64,000 nt of DNA, from NCBI GenBank assembly GCA_013397455.1, contig VYZB01000120.1:628427-692426 (forward strand), written 5' to 3'. A program made the translations under genes and the position numbers. Shown here in pieces: positions 41,206 through 50,780 of this stretch. How positions within the stretch are numbered: the stretch's first letter is position 1; every line of letters begins with the position of its first letter. Source of the stretch: Crotophaga sulcirostris. Its lineage: Eukaryota > Chordata > Aves > Cuculiformes > Crotophagidae. The notes below the pieces were generated by a model, which did not search any database, was not told the DNA's origin, and was given only the letters and a program-made list of their open reading frames with translations.

Positions 41206-42380
41206 GGTTGGTGCAAAAATAATTGCTAATTTTGAATTAAACTTTTATTTAACTATGTTCATTTATTATACCACTTTAAAGTGCAAAATTTGCTCAGTTT
41301 ACTTGTGCTAATGGTTTTGGTTTCAGTGTTTGTTCTTTTTTATATTACACTATGAAATTGAAGATGGGAAAAAATGCAAATTTGAGCGATTTTATTGTGT
41401 GAGTTCAAAAGGGGAACATAAAGCAGCAGAAACTACTAGCAGTATCAACCAAGCATCTGCCAGGGGACTGTCAATGAATGTACAGCTCAACATTGGTTCC
41501 AGAAATTTCATAATGGAAGAGAGAGCCTTGAAGATGAGGAAGGTCTTGGATGTCCTTCTGTGATAGATTACAATAGTTGTTCAATGTTTGCACCCAACTG
41601 GAAAATCAAAAAACTCCCAACAAATGGCTGCTGCACAAGCATTTTGCTGAATGAAAAGTAAAAACATTGCTGTTACAAAGTCTGTTCTGCAATTCTTTTG
41701 CGCAACAGAAATGATCCATTTCTTGATCATGTTGTGACATGTGACAAAAAATGGATTCTGTACAACAACTGGCAGTGTTCTGCTCAGTAGCTGGACCAAG
41801 GTGAAGCACCAAAACACTTCCGCATACCAAAGCTGTATCAAAAGAAGGTTATGGTCACTGTTTGGTGTCGGCAAGTGGAATCATCCACTGTAATTTCTTT
41901 AATCCTGGCAAAACCATCACAGCAGAGGAGTATTGCCAGGAAATCAACAAAATGCAGTGAGAACAGCGACATTTGCATCCAACATTGGTCTATCAAAAAG
42001 GACTAAGTCTTCTTCATGGCAACGCCTGACCACATCTTGCAAATGACTCTGCAGAAGCTGCACAAATTGGCCTATGAAACTCTACCTCACCCAGCTTACT
42101 TACCAGACCTTTGTTCCACTGATTACTACATTTTCAAGCATCTCAAGAACTTCCTGCAAGAGGTTTTTCACAACCAAGCAGCAGCTCAAAATGTTTTTGA
42201 AGAATTCATCAGCTTCAGGACTCCAGAACTCTATGCTACTGGAATAAATAGACTTGTTTCTTGTTGGCAAAAATGCATAGATTCTAGTGGCTCTTGTTTT
42301 AATTAATAAAATTTGTACTAAGCTGAGATGTAGTGCTTTAAAGTTGATGGTTAAAAATGGAAGTTATTTTTGCACCAACC
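41206..42380 (+). mobile_element. Degenerate mariner (Tc1/mariner) DNA transposon
   Basis: This 1175-bp element has inverted ends. The left end reads GGTTGGTGCAAAAATAATTG, and the right end, reversed, reads GGTTGGTGCAAAAATAACTT. A TA follows the right end, while the left TA is lost. Inside are recognisable transposase pieces in several frames: the N-terminal helix-turn-helix segment (HKAAETTSSINQA), VTCDKKWILY, KVMVTVW and the C-terminal block TLPHPAYLPDLCSTDYYIF. The ends resemble those of Hsmar1, and a link to the chicken mariner Galluhop is possible but unproven. The copy is dead. It fills about 83 percent of STK24 intron 6. Confidence 0.92.
41380..42306 (+). pseudogene. Mariner transposase pseudogene
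   Basis: This is the broken transposase reading of the mariner element. The first catalytic aspartate (VTCD, 41743-41745) and the third (STD, 42121-42123) remain. The second position, normally HDNA, is GGC (42018-42020), so Asp became Gly. The codon distance between the second and third sites shows a two-base net deletion. In-frame stops occur, and the sequence after CPSVIDYN jumps to the KLPTN segment, which implies loss of the second DNA-binding part (about 40 codons, by comparison with remembered mariner proteins). The final stop is at 42304-42306. Confidence 0.85.
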
Positions 42381-42561
42381 TAATACATGAATAAATGTAG
42401 TTCAGCTTTATTATGGGGCAACATACTCACCCGGATCTTACATACTGTATATATTTTAAATCACATTTGTATCAAGATTGAAGTCTGGATTTCTTAACCT
42501 TTGTATAGTGAGTCACTTAACACTCTCAAATGCAGTAAAAAAAATCTTTTTTTTTTTTAAG

Positions 42562-42707
42562 AGACCTACTGCAAAAGAGCTCCTAAAACACAAATTTATT
42601 TTACGAAACTCAAAGAAAACTTCCTACCTGACTGACCTTATTGATAGACACAAGAGATGGAAGTCTGAACAAAGTCATGACAACTCCAGTTCTGATGACT
42701 CAGATAC
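42562..42707 (+). CDS. STK24: STK24 exon 7: end of kinase domain and acidic linker
   Basis: This 146-nt exon encodes RPTAKELLKHKFILRNSKKT (residues 262 onward) and continues to a Ser/Asp-rich linker ending SSSDDSD. It ends two bases into codon 310 (phase 2), before gtaagt. The acceptor is a long T run ending in AAG. The frame requires the AAG|AGA cut, because the neighbouring AG two bases on would shift the frame. The basic and acidic linker begins the regulatory region that leads to the caspase site. Confidence 0.95.
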
Positions 42708-45119
42708 GTAAGTTGGATAAGTTTGTAAAATATCCATTGCAAATATAGGAGCCAAGTAGTTATTTTTAGCACATATATTCTTGTGTTATGCTATTTACAG
42801 ATTTTCACCTTATCTGCCTTGGTAAACTAATGAAATCTTGATTTCAGTATTGCAAAGTATTTCATGCAAATGACAGTCACTGAGAACAATTCTTCTGACC
42901 CATTCTTTACAACCTTCTCTTTTATGTAGGGTCTAGGGTCCTTCCTAGGTATCAGGCTCACAGTTGCTCCTTTTGTACAAGCAGAAGGTAGGCCTCACCC
43001 TACACAACCAGGCAGCAGTGTGAACATGCACTGTCCTGTGTTTTCACATGGCCACCTAAGGAGAAGAGTTGTCTCTTGGGTGGTAGGTTGTCTCTCATTT
43101 GGGCTATCTGAGTAAACAAGCAGAAACATCTTGGCATATAAGAGAGGATTACTGGACAATGCTTTCATTATAATTTGGTTTTGACCTACAAACCATATTA
43201 CCTAGGGTTTTTTACAAAAGATTTTGGATTTTTTTTTCCCCACTCTGTCCTTCCAGGAAGGTTAGACCATTGCAACATGATAGTTGTGAAATGTCAAATT
43301 ATATATTGAAAAAGGAGAAGCGTTGTCAATAATTACAGGTTTCTTTCCATTTTTTTTAGGGTTATGACTCCTTCAAAAAGTTAACTCTGTTAATCTAAAA
43401 GTAATTTTGAAAATAGTGGTTATCATCGGATTACACACTTCTGTAAATCAAGTGAAGGGATTACCACATTTTATTCACAAATGGATTAAATTCCTCAGAG
43501 TAAAGAAAGCACAGCTATTCTCTGCAGTTCCAGCCTGTGTGCTAATGGCAGACATTAGGCTGGTCCTGCATTAATGGCTTCATGCCTTCCAGTGATCACA
43601 ATTCTAGCCCAAAACTAGGTGTGATTTGGAAGGTAAATTACTAATCCTAAACTGGTCTCAGATCAGTTAGTAAACGAACTTTGAGGTTGCAGTTCATTGT
43701 TGCTGTGGGATGTCAGACCACCTTTGATAGTGTGACATGGGAGAGCAGTGGAACTAGAATGGTTATTGAGTGCTTATTTCTAAGACAACCTAACACTATG
43801 TCTAAGCCTGCTTTCCCCTCCTCTACTTCTACAGCAGTCCTTGTATTAGATGTGATAAAAAGAGAGTTGATTTAGCATGCTGTAATATTAACTTTCCAAG
43901 TTAATAGATATTTTTCTGTTGGGTCAGCTTGCTAGAGTTAATGTATACAAGGAAGGTAGAACTCTCTCTTCTCTCAGGTGACCAGTGACAGAACTAGAGG
44001 ACATGGACTCAAGCTTCGTCAGGGAAAGTTTAGGCTTAATGTTAGGAAAAAGTTCTTCACTGAAAGGGTAATTAGCCATTGGAATGTGCTGCCCAGGGAG
44101 GTGGTGGAGTCGCCAACCCTGGAGGTGCTTAAGAGGAGATTGGATGAGGCCCTCGGTGCCATGGTTTAGATGATGAGTTGGTGTTAGTGTTAGGTTATAG
44201 GTTGGACTCGATGATCTCAGAGGTCCTTTCCAGTCTTGTAATACTGTGATACTGTGAACTGCCTCTTTCAATGACAACCAGAAGTTCTGTGTGACTTCAA
44301 GCAGAAATCTTCAAGAATTTTCTTAAAGCTCATCACATGCTTTATGCCTTGGTAGACTGCTCCTTGTACAATGACCACTAGATGCCCTTTTAATTGGTAG
44401 ATTTCTTGCAAATGACTCTTAATTCATGGATCAGAAAGAAATGAACTTAGAGAATGATATTTATGGTAGTGAGAGGAGTAATGTAATGCAATGACTGATA
44501 AGTGCCAGCATAAATGTTTTCATTCTCTTAACTTAGTAATTTTTTCTATAACTCCTGCTATGTCATCCACAAAAAATGAGACGAGATTGATTTATAGTGA
44601 TGCAGTTTGTGAAAGCCGTGTTGTATGTGTACTTTTTTAGCCACTTTTGAAGTGGGAAATTTACCTTGCTAATGGGCTGAGGATGTAATGTCTTCCCCAA
44701 AGGCATTCTAAGCTAATGTCTTAGCTTAGGCAAAAGAACATATTAACTCTTCAAATTTCGCCCCCTTTCCATAGTGATTTGAGATCCTCTACTATAGCCA
44801 GTTTTCAGATAGCAATAAAACATCTTATTTTACTTGTTTATGTAACTTGGGAAAATGTTTCCAATCTGTAATGCCTCTCTTTCTTTTTAAGTCAATTTAA
44901 CATTTACTGAATTATCTTAGCTTCGTTTCTTTCATTTCCCTAAGTGATAAATTACATTATTTTTCATACTTGTTTTTATACTTATTGCTTGTACAATAGA
45001 ATCCCGATTCTGGTCTTGACTATAGTTTTTGTGTTTAACATGTTTATCTAATTAACATGGACAATAAGGTGTAGCTAATAAAACTTTTTCTTTTCTTTCT
45101 TTTTTCCCCTCCCTTGAAG
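42708..45119 (+). other. STK24: STK24 intron 7
   Basis: This 2.4-kb intron contains a CR1 3' fragment at 43961-44257. The remaining sequence shows no exon or repeat that I can support. Its acceptor is cccttgaag. Confidence 0.85.
43961..44257 (+). mobile_element. CR1 LINE 3' fragment
   Basis: This is a sense-orientation CR1 3' UTR. It includes GTTAGGAAAAAGTTCTTCAC, GAGGTGGTGGAGTCGCC and the 3' tip ending AATACTGTGATACTGTGA. It shares the TGATACTG tip with the copy at 24377, which suggests the same subfamily. It is 5' truncated. Confidence 0.9.
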
Positions 45120-45243
45120 TGAACCAGATGGCCAGGCTTCAGGTGGGAGTGATTCAGGAGAGTGGATCTTTACAATAAGAGAAAAGGACCCCAAAAATCT
45201 GGAGAACGGAGCAGCTCAGCCTTTGGAGTTGCAAAGAAATAAG
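45120..45243 (+). CDS. STK24: STK24 exon 8: caspase-site linker
   Basis: This 124-nt exon completes Thr310 and continues EPDGQASGGSDSGEWIFTIR, then REKDPKNLENGAAQPLELQR and NK (to residue 351). Human MST3 is known to be cleaved by caspase after Asp313 in AETD|G. Here the matching tetrapeptide is TEPD|G, with the P1 aspartate kept. The acceptor is cccttgaag and the donor gtgttc is weak compared with gtaagt or gtgagt. Confidence is high for the coding content and slightly lower for the exact 3' edge. Confidence 0.94.
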
Positions 45244-45704
45244 GTGTTCAAAATATTGACTGTATTATACAAGGAGATAACTCTTACTTTGATAATTTAG
45301 TGGGGTGTTTTTTTTTGTTTTGTACCTTTAAAAGCATTTAAACTGTAAAACTTTCAGAACTTTTGCTGAAAATGTTTATTCTGCATTTGCCTTTCACAAA
45401 ACATTTTGAATAAGTGTTGAAGTTTGGGTATTCTGTACATATATCCTATTTCTATAGTGTGAGAAATATGTACCAAAATATTTATGTAGTTTGTGAAATA
45501 TTACCACTGGAGGAAGAACAGGCAATATTTTAATTTTAGAATCTCCTTTCTGTAAAGTGAACTTGAACCAGTACAGTAAAAAACCTAGGCTGGGGTTTTA
45601 GGAAAGTCATTCTGGTCTTTCAGGAAAAAAGACTACAATGCAGCAAAGAATAGAATGTGCGTGTGTCAATGCATGTTCTGGAATCACCAGCATTAGAAGG
45701 ATAT

Positions 45705-46165
45705 GGAACTGTTGGAACCAGTCTGGAGGAGGCCACGAAGATGCTCAGAGGGCTGGAGCAGCTCTGCTGTGAGGACAGGCTGAGAGAGTTGGGGTTGTTC
45801 AGCCTGGAGAAGAGAAGGCTCTGGGGAGACCTCATAGCGGCCTTCCAGTACCTGAAGGGGCTACAGGAAAGCTGGGGAGGGGCTTTTTACAAGGGCAAGG
45901 AGTGATAGGATGAAGGGGATCGGCTTTAAACTGGAAGGGGGAAGATTTAGATTAGACACTAGGGAGAAATTCTTCACGCTGAGGGTGGTGAGGCCCTGGC
46001 ACAGGTTGCCCAGGGAAGCTGTGGGTGCCCCCTCCCTGGAGGTGTCCAAGGCCAGGTTGGATGGGGCCTGGAGCAGCCTGGGCTGGTGGGAGGGGTCCCT
46101 GCCCATGGCAGGGGGGCTGGAACTGGATGGGCTTTAAGGTCCCTTCCAACCCAAACTGTTCTATG
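45705..46165 (+). mobile_element. CR1 LINE 3' fragment, well preserved
   Basis: This is a sense-orientation CR1 running from GTCTGGAGGAGGCCACGAAG through GGCTGAGAGAGTTGGGGTTG and AAATTCTTCACGCTGAGGGT to the tip AACCCAAACTGTTCTATG. It is close to the common avian CR1 consensus as I remember it, so it is probably younger than the other copies here. It is 5' truncated. Confidence 0.92.
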
Positions 46166-46166
46166 T

Positions 46167-46245
46167 TTCAAAAAAAAACCCCACAAACCCCAACCACCAA
46201 AAAACCAACCAACCAAACAAAAAAAGAAACCAAAACAAACCCCAG
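46167..46245. repeat. A/C-rich low-complexity tract
   Basis: Runs of A mixed with CCAACCAACCAAAC motifs follow directly on the CR1 3' tip. The tract may have grown from the CR1 tail or the target site. Confidence 0.65.
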
Positions 46246-46693
46246 AAGAAGGGATATTTAGGAGCTGCCCCATAGCATTTTCTGCAGCCTGCATGACTGA
46301 GGCAAGTGGTTACTGCCCTGGTTCTGAGAATTCTCTGTGTGTGCTCTTATCAGAACTGGAGAAACATAAGGAAAATATAATATGGGAGGAACCTAGCAAA
46401 TATCAGCATATCTATGATTTAGTACATGCTCAGTAGCATTGTGGTATTTTTTAATTTTGAGCATGCATGTCTTTGAGGTGCCCCAGCCTCAAATTTTGAT
46501 TCAGCCTCCATTTTCTGCGGTGCTTTGGAATAGTCTGTTGTAGAACAATTTACATATTTGTATATACACAGAAGCAGAGTTTTCATGAAGTGTATCATTT
46601 TGGAACTGATTTTTTTCTTTAATTAGAAACAAACTACAATGAGGGACATCTTTTCAGAAATAAAATTGATCATAATTTTTTTTTTCTTTAAAG

Positions 46694-46762
46694 GAAAAGG
46701 ATATGCCAAAGAGGCCTCTATCCCAGTGCCTGTCCACAGTTATATCCCCTTTATTTGCAGAG
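46694..46762 (+). CDS. STK24: STK24 exon 9: regulatory tail
   Basis: This exon is 69 nt, phase 0 at both ends, and gives 23 residues (352-374) beginning EKDMPKRPLSQCLSTVISPL and ending FAE. The acceptor is ctttaaag. A second AG lies six bases further in (after GAAAAG), so a tandem acceptor that drops Glu-Lys is possible. The donor gtaagt is strong. The segment starts the C-terminal helical region that leads into the PDCD10-binding part. Confidence 0.94.
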
Positions 46763-49700
46763 GTAAGTTACTGCTTTAAAATGTCACAATTCCAGGATTT
46801 CTGTCTCTGAAAAATAGAAAAATATGATGAATGACACCTTTAGTTTTCTACAACCCATTTGGAATTTGATGTGTTACAGTTGCAGCTGTACCCTTTCCTT
46901 TCATGCATGTCTGCTTTTGAGATGCTTACTTTGCTTCTAACAGTACTTCAAATGCATGATAGCAACATTAACCATGCTGGCCTAAAGCAATGAATATGAA
47001 AAAAAAAAAAGGTGTGTAAATGTTGGGATTGCAGCATTCCATTTTTTGACACTGCTTTATGTCTTTATCTGTCATTTTGTCTGTTACAAATTGTAAGTTC
47101 TTCAGTATTCCAAGATAGAACTGTGGACCAGATCTGCAAGAACTTAACTTTTAAATTTCAGTGTTGAAAGTATTCAGTGTTTTGTTCCAATTCTGAATTC
47201 TTTTTTAAAATGTTTTTTCTTCCAAATACTTAAAAACAACTTTAGCCAGATACTTATGAAGAAGTGATTATTTAAAAAAGTTGGTGGAACTCCAAGAAAC
47301 CAGTACTACTCTCTCACCCTAGCTTTGATAGGAAATTTTTGATTTAAATAATGATTTCAATCATTGTAACTATTACAGAAATGAAGTTAGAGAAATTCTT
47401 CTAATAAAAGGATGTTGTCTTAATTTTGGTTTGAGTAAAGTCCTGCTTCAGATGATTATCATCAAATTTTGCATGCTGCTCATTAAGAACATTGAGTGTA
47501 GTAAAGCAATTTAAACTTATTTAAAGGGGATGATCTCTGTACTGGTTATTCAGATTCCAGTATTAATTCAGCCCATCATTCTCATATGTAAAGTGGAGAA
47601 ACACTTTAAACAGGGATATTTTGGCATTTCCCATTGCAGTTCTTTATATATTATCTACTTGCATGCCTCTGAGAATTTTCTTTCAAGTCCCTACCTTTCT
47701 CTCTCCCAACAAATTTTTGTTTGCTGTACCTCTTTAGGTCTCCCTTCTCTGTTTCCAATACCAAGCATGGCATAGGTCCTGCACCCACTGTCTTCCACAC
47801 TCCATCCTCCATTTTTATCCTTTCTTTATTTTTCATGTTCTCTCCACCATGCCCTTTATTACCTATATTCTAAATAACTCTGCCTTGGGTTCTTCCTTCC
47901 CGTGGTGTTGCTAACCAGTTCCTGTGCCATTCTTTGCCTTTCTTGCTTCCCAGTTTCATTTTCAAGGCCAATTGACACTTGCTAATCCCTGTGGATATAT
48001 GATTCCCTTGGCTGCAGCAACTCAAACATTTAACACTGCAGTCCTTAAAACTGCTGTTTTATTTCATCTCTGTAGTGTGTAGAGGCTGCAGAAAGTTTTT
48101 TTTTCCTCACACTCTTGCTTGTTGTATGTTTTCATGCTATGGGAGAAGAGTCTTTGTCTGGTATGTTCTCTTTGACTTCTCTTCCATGCAGCTTCTGGTG
48201 GATAACCACACCTTCCCTAAACTGATTCAAGATCTAATTGCAGCTTTTCCTTTTTCTGCCATCTCTGCTGTGTGGAGGAAGCCTTATGTTACATTTTCAG
48301 TGTTCCATTTGTTTAGCATTCAAACCACAGGTATCTGCACCTTTAGGAATTATTGATAGCTCAATTAGTAAGTTACTCCATGGAACTCCTCCAAAAAGAA
48401 CAAAGCTGGCCATTCAGAACTTTTTGTTGTCATGGAGGCTTTGAAGCTTTTGGCACAGAAGACAGGTGTAAAAACCAACTGCTGTCCCTAAGTAATCTTA
48501 CAGGGGAAGATTGTGCTCTGCATCCTTCCCCTTCAGGTGAACTCTGATACAGTTTAGGAGCATTGGCAGAAGAGATTTGCTCAGCTCTGGGACCTTGCCT
48601 CTCTGTGTTGCTGGTAGTAATCTGAAGCTTCTTGTTTGCACTTCAGCAACGCAATTAAAATGAAAAGAAACCACAACAAAACACCCAACCCCAAACAAAG
48701 CAAAAGCCCCCAAAACCAGAAAACAAAATATAGGCTGAAAATGAACAAAGTTGTCATGCTTATAAGTTATTTGTGATCTTCTGTGACCAACTACCACTCT
48801 GATGTGGTTTTGCTCCTTCTCAGAGGACACTGGCTGAGTACCACATGCAGTGACTCATTCTGGGTTCCTTTTTGAAGGCAGGAGGTCTGGAGGTGTCCTT
48901 TGTTGTAATGTTCCCACTATTGTCTACTTCTATCATCTTGTCCTCAAGCTGTGACTTCCCAGTTTAGATTAAGAAAGGGTTCATTATTACTGGGAAAAGA
49001 GAAGGTGTTTGTGACTTCCTACTACTTATGCTTTGTATGCAAGATCTCGCTCTTGAGCATCCGGAATGTAATGAGAAGAGAACACAAGCAGCAGCCAGAG
49101 AAGAGTGCAGAAGCTTCCCTGCTGCTGTGGTTGTACCTCAGCTGTTGTACACATTTGGAATTCCTCTTGAGTTCCTTTTGTTGAGAGCTGAGTTACGCTC
49201 AGGAGGGTGCCCTGACATATCTATAAGCCATTGCTAAATGTGGAACTAGAACAACGATTTTTTTCCTCTCTGTTTTCGCTCAGATTCCTTTTTAAAGAAA
49301 ACCCTTTCCTCAGTACTGATGGCAACTCTCAAGATGTAGTCCTTGACACCTGTTGAAAGTCATCTTCAGAAAGTCCTGAAAGGCCGATTTAGTGCTTGGA
49401 CATCTTTGAAGAACTTCACTTCCATTTTGTTTCCTCCACAATGTCTTGTAATACACTCAACTCAAAATAGTCTTGACCTATTAATTCTGCTTTCTGTTGA
49501 TCATACTTTTGCCATGTGACAATGCCCTGTGCTGTACTTAAGTAGGGCCAAAAATGTATGCATGCCCACATTACACTTCAAGTGGCACAGACTTTCCAGT
49601 TGTTCAAGCTAAGCTCTCTTCTTTACTGGGAACAGTGGCATAAAGGCAGACTGGATGTATGTTCAGTGTTCAGAGACAACTCTTATATTAATTGGATAAT

Positions 49701-50643
49701 ATTTAGAGAAATATGTAGAAAAATATCTCACTGTTCTTCAGTTCTGTGCAAGCAACTTAAACTCTTTAGTCTGAAGCACTCAAAAGCACAGTCAGATTCC
49801 AACAGGAATATTTTTTTCACCACTTTTTTTCTTGAGAAATGAATTTGATTCCATTCTTCTTAAGAGGATGCTGCAATGCAGCTCTTGACAACAGCTGCAG
49901 TGATAAATGTGGAGAGAAACTTGTAAATGCAGGCATCCAACCTGCTGGAAAGTCTAGACTCCCAAAGAAGACCATGCCTTTGTTCACTCTTACTACTAAT
50001 AACGTGATGCTTTTTTCCAAGGAAGCCCAGACCCTGCTGACTTTTTTTGAATGTTTTTTTAGTGAGTTCTGAGAAGGAAAGCATTTTATCAGCCATACTC
50101 AGCATGATATACCAGCTCCTATGTAAGTGAAGCACTGAGACCTTCCCTCTGAGCCCTCAGGTCCTGCCTAGTTGTGGGATCCTTTTCAGGAGGGAGATCA
50201 GGGTTCTCCACTGATAGAGTTGACAAGGTGAAACATCTTCTAACAGTGCTTCACAAGTGCAGCTGCAGTGTGTACATTTTAAGCTATAGGTGTACAAATA
50301 TGTGTACTAAGGTGAGTAAGTATAAGCAGCACATCTTGAAATGGAACAGCTACAGGTAAATAGTCCATCTTTCTTGGGATGCTCCATCATTTTGAATGTG
50401 AGCATGTTGAAAACGATGTGTGAATGATTGAAGACTTGTGAAGATGAATGACACCCTGATAACTACTGCAAAGACTAACTTCAGGATGAAGAAATTCCTT
50501 CAGGATGTGAGGGTGTGTAACAAAATTCAGATCCTGACATTGTGAACACTGGTGGTCACTACCTAGCAACTTTTGCATTATAGACTTTTTGGAAATATTT
50601 ATCAGTGTCATATTAATACATATCTTCCTGTTGTTTCTTTTAG
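46763..50643 (+). other. STK24: STK24 intron 9
   Basis: This 3.9-kb intron has an A/C-rich stretch at about 48661-48730. No other repeat or exon was recognised. Confidence 0.85.
48661..48730. repeat. A/C-rich low-complexity tract
   Basis: The sequence is almost only A and C, with a few G (AACAAAACACCCAACCCC and similar). No regular unit is seen. Confidence 0.6.
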
Positions 50644-50780
50644 TTGAAAGAGAAGAGTGAAGTGCGTGGTGGTAACACCGATTCAATAGAAGAACTGAGA
50701 AAGGCTATTTATTTAGCCGAAGAGGCTTGTCCAGGCATTGCAGATAACATGGTGTCACAGCTTGTGCAGAGACTTCAGAG
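50644..50780 (+). CDS. STK24: STK24 exon 10: C-terminal dimerisation region
   Basis: This 137-nt exon encodes LKEKSEVRGGNTDSIEELRK and then AIYLAEEACPGIADNMVSQL, followed by VQRLQ (residues 375-419), and ends two bases into Arg420. This helical tail is the part by which GCKIII kinases bind PDCD10 (CCM3) and so join STRIPAK. The acceptor is ttgtttcttttag and the donor gtaatg. Confidence 0.95.

Larger units (their letters stand above)
41150..42561 (+). other. STK24: STK24 intron 6
   Basis: This 1412-nt intron is mostly the mariner element. The sequence outside it is only about 237 nt, 56 on the donor side and 181 on the acceptor side. The acceptor is a long T run ending AAG. Confidence 0.9.
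45244..46693 (+). other. STK24: STK24 intron 8
   Basis: This 1.45-kb intron opens with the weak donor gtgttc and ends with ctttaaag. It contains a CR1 copy at 45705-46165 followed by an A/C-rich tract at 46167-46245. Confidence 0.85.

Noticed and set aside
45620..46294. Open frames on both strands up to 106-116 codons
   Set aside because: They lie in a CR1 3' UTR and the A/C-rich tract beside it. They are not genes.
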